From the NCBI RefSeq assembly GCF_900104155.1, contig NZ_FMYB01000018.1, positions 26,781 to 90,780 on the forward strand: DNA of 64,000 bases, read 5' to 3'. Each line of letters opens with the position of its first letter. Within the stretch, counting starts at the first letter, position 1. Of the stretch, positions 27,284-37,142 are shown piece after piece. A program made the translations under genes and the position numbers. The notes under the pieces were generated by a model. It saw nothing but the letters and a program-made list of their open reading frames with translations. It was not told the DNA's origin and did not search any database. Origin of the DNA: Butyrivibrio sp. INlla16 (GTDB taxonomy: Bacteria; Bacillota; Clostridia; Lachnospirales; Lachnospiraceae).

Positions 27284-27329
27284 CCTCATCCGTCAGCTGC
27301 GCTGACACCTTCCCCCTTTTGGGGAAGGC
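27284..27329 (-). repeat. Dispersed double-hairpin repeat, copy B
   Basis: CCTCATCC, then GTCAGC-TGC-GCTGAC, then CCTTCCCC-CTTTT-GGGGAAGG. It fills nearly all of the ppk-maf gap. On the minus strand its GGATGAGGG edge is the apparent ribosome binding site of maf. Confidence 0.85.
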
Positions 27330-27332
27330 ATA

Positions 27333-29501
27333 TTATAGTCCGTGGTCGTCCCTGTATTCCGGTTCGAAGACTCTGCTCTCTGTAATGTTCTTAGGCTTTC
27401 CAAGTTCGGTTGCCTCATTTCCGAAAAGCTTCTGGGAATTAAGGGGATCCGCTCCTCTCTTTGTTACCTTGATATATTCGCCCTTTTCATTCATGACATG
27501 AGCTTTAACATTGTCCCGAAGCTCGCAGTCGAGAATATGCCATAGTTTTTCCCGAAGTGCGGGATTTTCAACAGGGAACATAATCTCCACACGGCGCTCT
27601 AGGTTTCTTGGCATCCAGTCAGCACTTGATGCGTAGTACTCAGGACTTCCGCCGTTTTCAAAGTAGAATATACGGCTATGTTCAAGGAAGTTACCTACTA
27701 TAGAGCGAACTCTTATATTATCACTGATACCGGGAATTCCGGTCCTAAGACAGCATATACCCCTCACAATAAGATCGATTTTTACTCCGGCATTGCTTGC
27801 TTCATAGAGTGCTGCGATAACATCCTTATGACATATTGAATTCATCTTAGCAACGATATGTGCAGGCTCACCGTTTCTGGCATGATCTGCTTCTCTTTTG
27901 ATCAGATCAAGAATTCTGTCCTTAAGCCACAAAGGTGCCAGTGTCAGTTTGTTCCATACTACCGGCTCAGAATAACCGGAAAGCATGTTAAATACAGCGG
28001 TAGCATCTTCGCCGTAGGCTTCAGCGCAGGTAAACATACCGACGTCAGTGTACAGTTTTGCAGTTGAGTCATTATAGTTACCTGTTGCCAGGTGAACATA
28101 ACGCCTGATACCGTCTTCTTCTTTTCTAACAACAAGTGTTATCTTACTATGGGTCTTCAGTCCCTTTAATCCATAAATAACGTGACAGCCTGCTTTCTCA
28201 AGCATCTTCGCCCAGACGATATTATTCTCTTCATCAAAACGGGCTTTAAGCTCAACCAGTACAGATACCTGTTTGCCGTTGTCAGCAGCTTTTGCAAGAG
28301 CAGCAATAATAGGTGAATTACCGCTTACTCTGTAAAGAGTCTGCTTAATGGCAAGAACCGCAGGGTCTGATGCTGCAGTTTCCACAAATCTTACTACCGG
28401 ATCAAAGCTCTCGTAGGGATGGTGCATCAGAATATCACCCTCTCTTATGCACTCAAAGATATCCCTGTCAGCCGGAAGCTGAATAACCGGGGCAGGTGGA
28501 TTATAGCCATGCTCTTTGAGATAGTCAAAGCCCTCTATGCCATACATCTTCATGAGGAAGGTCAGATCAAGCGGTCCGTCTACAGTATAGACCTCTCGCT
28601 GCTCAACCTTAAGCTCGTCAACAAGCAGCTTAAGAAGTCTCTTATCAAAGCCCTTCTCAATCTCAAGTCTTATCGCCTGTCCCCACTGGCGTCTTTTCAG
28701 CTGTTTCTCAATTTCCTTCAGAAGATCCTCTGCCTCATCCTCATCAATTGAAAGGTCTGCATTTCTTCCAACTCTGAAGGGATGACAGCACACAATATCG
28801 TAATTAAGGAAAAGCTTATGAATATTTCTCTCTATAATCTGCTCAAGGAGAATTATTTTTCTTACTCCGCTGATCTCGGGAATTTCCATTATTCTGGGCA
28901 GAACCGACGGAACCTGAACCATGGCGAATTCCATCTCATCATCATTGTCCTTACCTTTGACAAGCGCACCGATATTCAGTGTCTTATTTCTGATAAGCGG
29001 GAAGGGTCTCGACGAATCCACCGCCATCGGAGTAAGAACAGGATATACGAAATCATCAAAATATCTGTCTATATAGTCTGCTTCCTCAGGGGCAAGCTTT
29101 TTATAATCCTTTACAATTTCAACACCGTTTGCACTAAGCTCCGGCAATAACAGCCGGTTGTATATTTTGTACTGTTCAACAACAAAATCATGAACAGCAT
29201 CGGTGACCTCATCCAACTGCTGCTTTGGTGACATTCCCGCTATATCCGGCTTCTTATAACCGGCATTTATCATATCCTTAAGGGAAGCCACACGGACCAT
29301 GAAAAACTCGTCCAGATTGCTGGATGTAATACTAAGGAATTTCAGCTTTTCAAAGAGAGGTGTCGACTTATCCTTTGCCTCGGAAAGACATCTGCTGTTG
29401 AACGCAAGCCAGCTAAGCTCTCTGTTAATGTAGTACTCATCATTATAGAAATTAGGAATACCGCTTTCATTTGTAGTTGTATTTTTCTTTTTTGCTGCCA
29501 T
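27333..29501 (-). CDS. ppk1: Polyphosphate kinase
   Basis: It reversibly transfers the gamma phosphate of ATP to polyphosphate. The N-terminal domain starts at YYINRELSWLAFNSR, the head region contains FFMVRVASLKD, and the two PLD-like catalytic domains carry THSKI (about residue 455) and RYVHLATGNYND. VELKARFDEENNI and NRLERRVEIMFPV-type sequence follow. 722 aa from the preferred ATG at 29501, which has GAGGGACAAT upstream; the frame extends four codons further. The poly-Lys/Asn/Thr N-terminus (AAKKKNTTTNES) is variable in the family. It is located next to ppx, the opposing enzyme, in the same direction. Confidence 0.96.
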   Translation of the reverse strand: MAAKKKNTTTNESGIPNFYNDEYYINRELSWLAFNSRCLSEAKDKSTPLFEKLKFLSITSSNLDEFFMVRVASLKDMINAGYKKPDIAGMSPKQQLDEVTDAVHDFVVEQYKIYNRLLLPELSANGVEIVKDYKKLAPEEADYIDRYFDDFVYPVLTPMAVDSSRPFPLIRNKTLNIGALVKGKDNDDEMEFAMVQVPSVLPRIMEIPEISGVRKIILLEQIIERNIHKLFLNYDIVCCHPFRVGRNADLSIDEDEAEDLLKEIEKQLKRRQWGQAIRLEIEKGFDKRLLKLLVDELKVEQREVYTVDGPLDLTFLMKMYGIEGFDYLKEHGYNPPAPVIQLPADRDIFECIREGDILMHHPYESFDPVVRFVETAASDPAVLAIKQTLYRVSGNSPIIAALAKAADNGKQVSVLVELKARFDEENNIVWAKMLEKAGCHVIYGLKGLKTHSKITLVVRKEEDGIRRYVHLATGNYNDSTAKLYTDVGMFTCAEAYGEDATAVFNMLSGYSEPVVWNKLTLAPLWLKDRILDLIKREADHARNGEPAHIVAKMNSICHKDVIAALYEASNAGVKIDLIVRGICCLRTGIPGISDNIRVRSIVGNFLEHSRIFYFENGGSPEYYASSADWMPRNLERRVEIMFPVENPALREKLWHILDCELRDNVKAHVMNEKGEYIKVTKRGADPLNSQKLFGNEATELGKPKNITESRVFEPEYRDDHGL

Positions 29502-29561
29502 ATTGTCCCTCATAAGCCCCTATGGGCAATCATCTGTAAAAAGTAACTGCTGTCTTATTCA

Positions 29562-31106
29562 TCAAAAGCGTTTTTGTCGTATTACAGGTTTTATTCCGTA
29601 TACCTGCTCAAAGAAGCTTCCCCTTGCTCCGAACAAACCTTTTTCAAGGGAAATATCAGCCATGGTATCAACCGTTATTTCAAGTTCCTTGTCCTTTACT
29701 GCAACTCTGACATTCTTAAATTTCTGTTTATGAGTTCTGTCAAGGCCGTTGGCTATTCTCAAAATAGCGGTGAGCTTAGCGATGGTAAGATACGCGTCGT
29801 GGTCTATTCCGTGGAATCTGTATCCTCCGCCCTTATAATATTCAAAGTCGTCATGATTAAACCTTACTACATTGGCAACTATCGATCTCTCCAAATGGGA
29901 TATTCCGATAATCTCCGTAGACATTATTATGTTGTAGGAGCAGTCACCGAGATTAACCATGCTTATGTATTTTCCGCAGTCATGAAGGATTGTACAGATT
30001 TGCAATAACAAACGTTCTCTTTTTCCCAGTCCGTGAACCTTTTTCATGCTGTCAAAAATACTAAGTGCTATTGATTGAAGTGTCTCACTTCTCTGCTTAC
30101 TTCCCATGTATCTTCGCGAAATATTCTGTGCGCATGCAACAATATCCTGCTCGAAATCATGAGAACTCTTGATATATTTTTTCCTCTCGGCATACTCGAA
30201 AGCGATACCGTCGCAGAGTGTCCCTCCGGGCGCCCAGATAGTCTCTGCCTTAAGCATCGCAACAATGTTACTCACAAGAAGTCCCGATACATACATGAGC
30301 ATCAGATTATCCTGTGGAAGGCCAAGCTTTTTGGAAATATCAGTAAGAGATTTGTTGGCCAAAGTTCCCATATAATACACAAATTCCTTGGCCGATGCGT
30401 ATCCTTTTTCCTCCATACCAAGGTTTATTCTTTGCAGAACAGGTGATACGTAATCGTCAATTAAAATAACATTCTCTATTTTTCTGTCTTTAAGATGCAT
30501 CTTTGCAAAGACATTCAGCTGGGATTCAACGAGTTCCTGCACAAGCATCGGAAACTTGCTGTGACCGGGCTGAATCTGCTGCATGGTGGAATATAGACGA
30601 AGAACACCAAGCCGCAGCTGCTGAGTAGTCACAAGGGTATCATTCTCGAAAAGAGATATCTGGATACTACCTCCGCCGACATCAACAATAGCAGTTGGTT
30701 TTTCAAGGAATTTAAAAAATCGTTCGTTATTAAGAGCAACCGATTTATAATCAAGGAATCTCTGCTCGGAATTACTCAGAATATCTATTTCAAGCCCTGT
30801 GCGCTGTCTCAAAAGTTCCAGAACAGTATCAGTGTCCTTGGTCTCACGCATCGCGCTCGTTCCATAGGCCTGATAACGCGTAACTCCGTAGCCTTCCATG
30901 ATCTTGTTGTAATCAGTAAGAATTCTGATAAGTTCATCCATGTGAGTAGCAGAAATCTGACCTGTCGCATATGTTTCCGTTCCCAGGTCGATTTTGTGGC
31001 TCACATGATCGATTTCCTTAACTCCCTTTTTCTGCGACATTTCAAATATTTTCATGTCCAAAGCGTAGGAGCCCATGTCTACTGCCGCAAATACATCTGT
31101 CGCCAT
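29562..31106 (-). CDS. ppx: Exopolyphosphatase / pppGpp phosphohydrolase family protein
   Basis: An actin/Hsp70-fold enzyme that shortens polyphosphate from its end and may also act on pppGpp. AAVDMGSYALDMKIFE is the first phosphate loop, YGTSAMRETKD follows, and IVDVGGGSIQISLFE is the second loop. The C-terminal part from about residue 320 is an HD-like helical domain (LLLQICTILHDCGKYI, then IVANVVRFNHDD), as in longer Ppx/GppA proteins. 514 aa with AGGGGG six bases before ATG. It forms a polyphosphate pair with ppk downstream. Confidence 0.92.
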   Translation of the reverse strand: MATDVFAAVDMGSYALDMKIFEMSQKKGVKEIDHVSHKIDLGTETYATGQISATHMDELIRILTDYNKIMEGYGVTRYQAYGTSAMRETKDTDTVLELLRQRTGLEIDILSNSEQRFLDYKSVALNNERFFKFLEKPTAIVDVGGGSIQISLFENDTLVTTQQLRLGVLRLYSTMQQIQPGHSKFPMLVQELVESQLNVFAKMHLKDRKIENVILIDDYVSPVLQRINLGMEEKGYASAKEFVYYMGTLANKSLTDISKKLGLPQDNLMLMYVSGLLVSNIVAMLKAETIWAPGGTLCDGIAFEYAERKKYIKSSHDFEQDIVACAQNISRRYMGSKQRSETLQSIALSIFDSMKKVHGLGKRERLLLQICTILHDCGKYISMVNLGDCSYNIIMSTEIIGISHLERSIVANVVRFNHDDFEYYKGGGYRFHGIDHDAYLTIAKLTAILRIANGLDRTHKQKFKNVRVAVKDKELEITVDTMADISLEKGLFGARGSFFEQVYGIKPVIRQKRF

Positions 31107-31140
31107 AAATTACCCCCTGTTTTCAATTGCCCGATAAGAT

Positions 31141-32760
31141 TCATTTACCCAATAGATAATCGATGAATTGCTGAGCGGTTCTGCCGGAGAGCCCACCGTG
31201 ATTCATCTCCCACTTGCGTGCTTCTGCAATAAGCTCAGCCTCAGGCATATTGATTCCGTTCCGATCAGCCAGTACCCTGACAATCTCATCGTATTCTTTC
31301 ATCTCGGGTGCTCCGAAATAAATAGTTACACCAAAACGATTAGCCAGTGACAGCTTTTCCTGAACTGTATCATTCCTGTGAAGGTCATCATCAAGTACAG
31401 CAGGCTTATCCTTGAAACTCTCCCTTATCAGGTGCCTTCTGTTGGAGGTTGCATAGATGAGCACGTTCTCGGGCTTCTTCTCCAGTCCTCCCTCGATGAC
31501 AGCTTTCAGATACTTATAGTCAGTCTCGAATTCTTCAAAACTGAGATCATCCATATAAATAATAAATTTGTAATTACGTCCCTTTATCTGTGCAATAACA
31601 TCATTCAAATCCTTGAATTGATGCTTATAGATTTCGATTATTCTAAGGCCCCTGTCGTAGTACTCATTGGCAATGGCTTTGATACTTGATGACTTTCCGG
31701 TGCCGGCATCTCCGTAAAGAAGACAGTTATTTGCCTTCTTCCCCGAAACAAAAGCCTCCGTGTTATCGATCAGTTTTTGTTTGGCAATCTCGTAGCCTAC
31801 AAGATCCTTCAATTCCACATGTCTGATATTTCTGATCGGCTCTATGACAGCTCCGGCATCTTCATGTCTCACCCTGAATGCTTTATGAAGTCCGAATTTA
31901 CCGACTCCGTAGTGTTTGTAGAATAATGTCAGTTCCTTAAGCATCTCCTCTGCATTGGAGCATCTGGCAAGATCAACTGCAAGTTCACATATTCTGTCCC
32001 TTACTCTGGTATTGAACACTTTACTCTCAGCATTCCCCACCTCATAGGTGAATAAAGAGTTAAACTCAGGCACATGAAGTCTTTCTGTCATATCCGAAAA
32101 ATCGATATCAAACCATTTTTTAAAACAGGAAAGATCATGAAGAGCAAGTTCCTTTATCGTTCCTCCCATGTCTCCTCGCATCTCATCTGCCATGCTATAT
32201 GCATTTTCATCTGAAACAAGAAGAAGTGCCAGAAAGGTATGCCAAAGATTCCCGTAAAAACCACGTCTTGCAGATTCTTCAATCAGAATACTCATCATGG
32301 AATGAATAAGCTCTTCCTGCTCTTCCTTAGAAAAATGAGCATCCGCAAGTTTTTTATCCGAAAGAATTACAAGATTGTCACGAAGATAAGTCTGCTGATC
32401 TGTCGCATTTCTAAATAGTATCAGCGAATTATTGTTTGAATTAAGCTCCCTGTAAGCGGGATCGGTCTCGGCATTTTCGTCTGTCACGCCGTTAGCTGAG
32501 AGCCTCTCATACTGCCTCTTACGACTTATCTCCATAATCTTTTCAAAGAGTTCTCCTGTAGGCTCCCTATTTTCATCACTCCCTACAAGTGACTTTACGT
32601 TCTCCAGTTTCAGGTTTTCCCTGTTCTTATCAAAAATGCTTTTTTTAGCCTGTATCTTGTAATCAGCTATCTTCTCGCTGACAGTCATTCTCTTTTCAAA
32701 CAGAGCTATTAGCTGCGAATCAATTTGGTCTATGTCACTTCGAAGTTCATTTAAATCCAT
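31141..32760 (-). CDS. Chorismate mutase (AroQ) fused to DUF815 AAA+ ATPase
   Basis: Residues 1-88 form an AroQ-type chorismate mutase with the expected catalytic pattern: LRSDIDQIDSQL (Arg), EKRMTVSEKIADYK (Arg and Lys), FDKNREN and EKIMEISRKRQ. Residues about 100-539 are DUF815. Walker A is YGDAGTGKSSS (about 350), Walker B IIYMDDLSFEEFE (about 400), then IYATSNRRHLI (sensor). DUF815 ATPases normally stand alone at about 430 aa. The two parts share one frame with no break and one ribosome binding site (AGGAG nine bases before ATG). What the ATPase remodels is unknown. The neighbours are ppx and a DUF5050 protein, not aromatic amino acid genes. Confidence 0.87.
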   Translation of the reverse strand: MDLNELRSDIDQIDSQLIALFEKRMTVSEKIADYKIQAKKSIFDKNRENLKLENVKSLVGSDENREPTGELFEKIMEISRKRQYERLSANGVTDENAETDPAYRELNSNNNSLILFRNATDQQTYLRDNLVILSDKKLADAHFSKEEQEELIHSMMSILIEESARRGFYGNLWHTFLALLLVSDENAYSMADEMRGDMGGTIKELALHDLSCFKKWFDIDFSDMTERLHVPEFNSLFTYEVGNAESKVFNTRVRDRICELAVDLARCSNAEEMLKELTLFYKHYGVGKFGLHKAFRVRHEDAGAVIEPIRNIRHVELKDLVGYEIAKQKLIDNTEAFVSGKKANNCLLYGDAGTGKSSSIKAIANEYYDRGLRIIEIYKHQFKDLNDVIAQIKGRNYKFIIYMDDLSFEEFETDYKYLKAVIEGGLEKKPENVLIYATSNRRHLIRESFKDKPAVLDDDLHRNDTVQEKLSLANRFGVTIYFGAPEMKEYDEIVRVLADRNGINMPEAELIAEARKWEMNHGGLSGRTAQQFIDYLLGK

Positions 32761-32906
32761 ACCTAAAATCTCCTAATTTTGTTATTAGAATTGTACCATA
32801 ATTTAAGGGAAAGTTAATGGTATTCATGCTAAAAATCGTGTTATACTTTATAAAATATAGTTTATAAAATTTGCATCGTGTTTTAGCCCTTATGAGGTGA
32901 TCTTTT

Positions 32907-33935
32907 ATGAAAAGCAGAACCTTTCTTATATTTTTTTCAATCTTTATCACAGCCATTACTGTAGGCTTGTTAATTTACTTTATTTCCAAACGTGTTCCTA
33001 TGAATGATGAAAATGTCGTGGGCAATACTCCCGGCAATCTTTATAATGGCGGACTTTTCCTTGAGATGGACGGAAAGGTTTATTTTTCAAACCCTCTCGG
33101 AAATGACTGTCTCTACTCCATGAATCCGGATGAAACAGATGTTAAGCAGCTTACTTCCATGAATACAAGTCATATCGTAGGTGCAGGTAAATACATTTAC
33201 TTTTACCTTGATTACTCCAAGAAAAATGTATCAAACAGCAAGCTGAAAGGACTTGGAAATGTATCCGTTTTCTATGGCTTATATCGAAGCCAGCTTGACG
33301 GTGAAAAGCAGGAGGTTCTTGACAGAGAATATATCTCCTCCGTTCAGCTTGTAGGTAGTTATCTCTACTATAACGTTGACAACGGTAATAAGGCAGGACT
33401 GAATAAAATAAGAATTGATGAGCGAAACCAGAGCCTTGTTACAGCTGAAAAGCTTGACCCCTCATGCGCCCTCGACGGAAAAATCTATTACAGCGGTGTT
33501 GATCTTGATCACGATCTTCACGTTATGGACACTCTTTCAGAAGATACTTCCAGCATTCTTCTGAGTGGTAATATCTGGCAGCCCATTGTTCAGAATGGTT
33601 TTGTTTATTACATCGATGCTGCTCATCATTACAGGCTCTGCCGCACAAATCTCTCCAGCGGCGAAACCAGTGTACTTACCGACTCCAGAGTGGATTTTTA
33701 CAACATGAACGAATTCAATATCTTCTACGCCACTTCAGAACCCGGCAATCAGACTTTAAGAGTCATGAAGCTTGACGGCTCTAACAATGCCGTAATCGCT
33801 GAAGGTATTTTCCACGCACTCAGTCTCACCTCGAAGTATCTGTATTTCAAGCCATTTGATGTTGAGAATGTAATGTATCACGTTCCTGTTGACGGCTCCG
33901 ACGTTGTCAGCACATTCCTTCCTCTGAACAAGTAA
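32907..33935 (+). CDS. Membrane-anchored DUF5050 protein
   Basis: One N-terminal membrane helix (LIFFSIFITAITVGLLIYFI) is followed by about 310 outward residues. These form repeated beta strands of the pattern GKVYFSNPLGNDCLYSMN, KYIYFYLDYS, SYLYYNVDN, KIYYSGVD, GFVYYIDAAHHYRL and KYLYFKPFD. That is the DUF5050 beta-propeller-like repeat, about six blades. It probably binds a ligand or polymer outside the cell; no enzymatic motif is seen. It is divergent from the chorismate mutase-DUF815 gene and upstream of pyrB in the same direction, but a separate promoter lies between them. Confidence 0.82.
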   Translation: MKSRTFLIFFSIFITAITVGLLIYFISKRVPMNDENVVGNTPGNLYNGGLFLEMDGKVYFSNPLGNDCLYSMNPDETDVKQLTSMNTSHIVGAGKYIYFYLDYSKKNVSNSKLKGLGNVSVFYGLYRSQLDGEKQEVLDREYISSVQLVGSYLYYNVDNGNKAGLNKIRIDERNQSLVTAEKLDPSCALDGKIYYSGVDLDHDLHVMDTLSEDTSSILLSGNIWQPIVQNGFVYYIDAAHHYRLCRTNLSSGETSVLTDSRVDFYNMNEFNIFYATSEPGNQTLRVMKLDGSNNAVIAEGIFHALSLTSKYLYFKPFDVENVMYHVPVDGSDVVSTFLPLNK

Positions 33936-33943
33936 AAATGGTC

Positions 33944-33971
33944 TAGACAACTTGGCACAAACATATATAAT
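33944..33971 (+). promoter_or_regulatory. Probable promoter of pyrBI
   Basis: TAGACA (33944) and TATAAT (33966-33971) have a 16-base spacing. The leader to the pyrB ATG would be about 40 bases, with no terminator-like attenuator seen. Confidence 0.55.
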
Positions 33972-34018
33972 TGATTAAAGAAAAAAACTAATCAGTTTTA
34001 TATGGGAGTGCAGAATCT

Positions 34019-34978
34019 ATGATGAACAATCTAAGACACATGATGCGACCGCTTGATTTCACTGTAGAAGAGCTTGAAGAATTATTTGACACAGCCGGTG
34101 ATATCGAGCGCAACATGAGCGCCTATGCGCACAAATGCGACGGTAATATCCTCGCAACCTGTTTCTACGAACCCAGTACCAGAACAAGACTCAGTTTCGA
34201 GACCGCAATGCTCAGACTCGGCGGTCAGATAATCGGTTTTGCCGATGCCTCCAGTTCATCCGTTTCAAAAGGCGAAAGTGTCGCCGATACTATCCGTGTT
34301 ATTTCCAGTTTTGCCGATATATGTGCCATGCGTCATCCCAAGGAGGGGGCTCCGATGGTAGCTGCGGCGAATTCCATTATTCCTGTTATTAATGCCGGCG
34401 ACGGCGGTCATCACCACCCTACCCAAACTCTTACAGATCTGCTAACAATTCGTTCCTTACACGGAACTCTTTCAGGTTTCACTATTGGTCTCTGCGGCGA
34501 TCTTAAATTCGGCAGAACCGTCCATTCTCTTATAAATGCACTTGTTCGTTACAGGGATATCCATTTTATTTTCATCTCTCCTAACGAACTTCGTGTTCCG
34601 GATTACATCACAGACATGTTAAAGGAAAACAACATAACGTATGAAGAAGTAATAAAGCTTGAAGACGTAATGCCAAGACTGGATCTGTTATACATGACCA
34701 GAGTGCAGAAAGAGCGTTTCTTCAATGAAGAGGACTACATTCGCCTGCGTGACTTCTACATACTCAATGAGGAAAAAATGGAGTTAGCAAAAAAGGATAT
34801 GCATATCCTCCATCCGCTTCCCAGAGTAAACGAGATTTCAGTTGAAGTGGACAAGGATCCGAGAGCTGCATATTTCAAGCAGGTTCAATATGGATTGTAT
34901 GTGAGAATGGCTTTGATACTGACGCTCCTTGATAAGACCGATGCACATATGAATCATGGATTGTTAAGGGAATGGTAA
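34019..34978 (+). CDS. pyrB: Aspartate carbamoyltransferase, catalytic subunit
   Basis: It condenses carbamoyl phosphate and aspartate in pyrimidine synthesis. [21 protein letters not shown] is the carbamoyl phosphate site, [12 protein letters not shown] supplies the Ser and Lys from the neighbouring subunit, and [13 protein letters not shown] and HPLPRVNEI complete the active site. 319 aa, normal length. GGGAG lies ten bases before tandem ATG codons at 34019 and 34022; either may be used. pyrI follows 17 bases later, so this is the class B enzyme with a regulatory subunit. Confidence 0.97.
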   Translation: MMNNLRHMMRPLDFTVEELEELFDTAGDIERNMSAYAHKCDGNILATCFYEPSTRTRLSFETAMLRLGGQIIGFADASSSSVSKGESVADTIRVISSFADICAMRHPKEGAPMVAAANSIIPVINAGDGGHHHPTQTLTDLLTIRSLHGTLSGFTIGLCGDLKFGRTVHSLINALVRYRDIHFIFISPNELRVPDYITDMLKENNITYEEVIKLEDVMPRLDLLYMTRVQKERFFNEEDYIRLRDFYILNEEKMELAKKDMHILHPLPRVNEISVEVDKDPRAAYFKQVQYGLYVRMALILTLLDKTDAHMNHGLLREW

Positions 34979-34995
34979 TTTAGAAAGGATACAAT

Positions 34996-35433
34996 ATGCT
35001 TAATGTAGGAAAAATCGAAGAAGGTTTCGTTTTAGATCATATAAAAGCCGGACGCAGCATGCAGATTTATCATCATCTGGGACTCGACAGACTGGACTGC
35101 ACCGTTGCCATCATAAAAAATGCAAGAAGCAATGTTATGGGCAAGAAGGATATTCTGAAGGTCGAGTGTGATATTGATACTCTGGATCTTGCGGTTCTGG
35201 CTTTCATCGACCATAACATAACCGTAAATGTAATTAAAGAAGGTGAGATTGTTGAAAAGAGAGCCCTTTTCCTTCCTCACGAGATAAAGAATGTAATAAA
35301 GTGTCACAATCCCAGATGCATCTCTTCAATCGAGCAGGAGCTTCCGCATATCTTCTACCTGGCTGATGAAGAAAAAGAAATATATCGCTGTAAATACTGC
35401 GATGAGAAATATACAGAAAGCGCTAAGAGCTGA
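34996..35433 (+). CDS. pyrI: Aspartate carbamoyltransferase, regulatory subunit
   Basis: It binds nucleotide effectors and holds the catalytic trimers together. Residues 1-95 are the allosteric domain (IEEGFVLDHIKAGRSMQIYHHL). The zinc domain has CHNPRCISS and YRCKYCDEKY, giving four cysteines in the C-x4-C and C-x2-C pattern. 145 aa. AGAAAGGA lies before the ATG. The stop codon sits in the loop of the terminator hairpin at 35420-35453. Confidence 0.97.
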   Translation: MLNVGKIEEGFVLDHIKAGRSMQIYHHLGLDRLDCTVAIIKNARSNVMGKKDILKVECDIDTLDLAVLAFIDHNITVNVIKEGEIVEKRALFLPHEIKNVIKCHNPRCISSIEQELPHIFYLADEEKEIYRCKYCDEKYTESAKS

Positions 35434-35453
35434 TTGCTCTTAGCGCCTTTTTT
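35420..35453 (+). terminator. pyrBI terminator overlapping the pyrI stop codon
   Basis: GCGCTAAGAGC and GCTCTTAGCGC form a perfect 11-bp stem around TGATT, which contains the TGA stop, followed by CTTTTTT. Confidence 0.9.
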
Positions 35454-35459
35454 ATAATC

Positions 35460-36233
35460 TCAGTTACCGCATTCAACACTGATTTCATTGAACAAATGCA
35501 TTATTTCTTCAGGCTTCATCTTTTTCTTGTCTTCACCTGATTTATCAAGAATTATTGATCCTTCATGCATCATCAGAAGTCTGTCACCATACTCCGTAGC
35601 ATATCGAAGGTTATGAGTAACCATAATGGTTGTAACCTTTTTCTCTCTGACAATTTTATCCGTAAGTTCCATAATGATATCCGCCGTTTTAGGATCGAGC
35701 GCAGCAGTGTGCTCGTCCAAAATAAGAAACTCAAGCGGTGTCATCGTACTCATAAGAAGCGCCACAGCCTGGCGCTGACCACCTGAAAGAGAACCAACCT
35801 TTGTATACAGTTTATCCTCCAGGCCAAGTCCCAAGCTTTTCAGAAGATCTCTGTAGTAATCCTTGCGCTTATGATTAACGCCTGCCTGTAGTCCGAAAAT
35901 CTTGCCCTTATTATCAGCGATGGACATATTCTCCAGAATATTCATGGACGGACATGTTCCCTTTGATGGATCCTGGTAAACTCTGCCTATTGTTCTATGT
36001 CTCTGATAGTCACGCTCATTGGTGATATTTTCACCATTGACAAGTATTTCTCCTCTATCGGCCTGAATTGATCCGCAGATAATATTGAGCATTGAGGTCT
36101 TGCCTGAACCATTACTTCCAACTACAGCAACAAACTGTCCATCCGGAACTATCAGATTGAAGTCATCAAAGAGGCACATCTCATTGACAGTGCCGGGATT
36201 GTAATTTTTATAAATTGATTTCAGTTCCAGCAT
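35460..36233 (-). CDS. ABC transporter ATPase (COG1101 type)
   Basis: The energy-coupling subunit of an importer encoded with the next two genes. Walker A GSNGSGKTSML, Q-loop in GRVYQDPSKGTCPS, signature LSGGQRQAVALLMS, Walker B FLILDEHTAALDP (His in place of the usual Pro after DE) and switch His VTHNLRYA. The DEHTAALDPKT variant is, as I recall, characteristic of COG1101 partners of COG2984 binding proteins. 257 aa. Its start is one base after the permease stop. Confidence 0.9.
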   Translation of the reverse strand: MLELKSIYKNYNPGTVNEMCLFDDFNLIVPDGQFVAVVGSNGSGKTSMLNIICGSIQADRGEILVNGENITNERDYQRHRTIGRVYQDPSKGTCPSMNILENMSIADNKGKIFGLQAGVNHKRKDYYRDLLKSLGLGLEDKLYTKVGSLSGGQRQAVALLMSTMTPLEFLILDEHTAALDPKTADIIMELTDKIVREKKVTTIMVTHNLRYATEYGDRLLMMHEGSIILDKSGEDKKKMKPEEIMHLFNEISVECGN

Positions 36234-36234
36234 A

Positions 36235-37119
36235 TCAGGCCTCCACTTTCCGCTTCTTGTCTCTGGTGATAATGAGAATCACAAGGAACAATACAGCTGT
36301 GATGAGCTTTAAGTCTGTCGATTGAAGACCACATTTAATGGCAATCGCTACGCAGGCCTTATATACTACGGCACCGATAACAACACTCGTTGTAATTTTG
36401 AAAAATGACACTTTCTTTAAAATAGCTGTTCCTATGATAACACTGGCAAGACCTATTACAGCTGTACCGGTTCCCATGGATACATCAAAGTATCTCTGCT
36501 GCTGAGCATAGATGGAACCCGAAAGAGCAACAAGGCCATTGGCAATAGCAAGGCCGATGATTCTGACCTTTCCCCTGTCTACACCCATTGATGTAACAAG
36601 AACATCGTTATCTCCGACAGCCTGAAGCATAAGTCCTGACCTTGTTTTAAGATACCAGTCGAGGATAAATTTCACTATTATTGTGATGACAAAAAGAATA
36701 ATCACCGACTGAAAACCCGCAAGCCCGGGAATCATCCCAAACAAAGAGTTCATAAGCTTGTTATCAAAAATTGTGTAGTAATCATACATGGGAAGGTTTG
36801 CTTTTCCTGCAATTCTAAGATTCACGGAATACAAACCGGTCATCATGATAATTCCGGCAAGAAGATCCCTTACCTTAAACACCACATGAATTATGCCTGT
36901 GCAGACTCCTATAAGGCAGCCTGCCGCAAAACATATCGGTAAAGTAAGTATCGGCCGGACCCCGGCTCTTATCATAACAACAGCAAGGCAGATTCCAAAA
37001 GGGAATCCGCCATCTACTGTCATGTCAGGAAAATCCAATATTTTATACGTAATATACATTCCCAGAGCCATGATTGCGTAACACAAGCCTTGCTCCAGCA
37101 CACTTATCAGAAGTGCCAT
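36235..37119 (-). CDS. ABC transporter permease (COG4120 type)
   Basis: The membrane subunit, about eight helices, related to branched-chain amino acid/sugar permeases. Typical regions are GMYITYKILDFPDMTVDGGFP near the N-terminus and AIANGLVALSGSIYAQQQRYFD with MGTGTAVIGLASVIIGTAI in the C-terminal half. 294 aa. It lies between the ATPase and binding protein genes with gaps of 1 and 23 bases. In streptococci this type of system has been linked to tryptophan; the substrate here is not shown by the sequence. Confidence 0.9.
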   Translation of the reverse strand: MALLISVLEQGLCYAIMALGMYITYKILDFPDMTVDGGFPFGICLAVVMIRAGVRPILTLPICFAAGCLIGVCTGIIHVVFKVRDLLAGIIMMTGLYSVNLRIAGKANLPMYDYYTIFDNKLMNSLFGMIPGLAGFQSVIILFVITIIVKFILDWYLKTRSGLMLQAVGDNDVLVTSMGVDRGKVRIIGLAIANGLVALSGSIYAQQQRYFDVSMGTGTAVIGLASVIIGTAILKKVSFFKITTSVVIGAVVYKACVAIAIKCGLQSTDLKLITAVLFLVILIITRDKKRKVEA

Positions 37120-37142
37120 AGTTACTCCTATCCGCTTATAAA

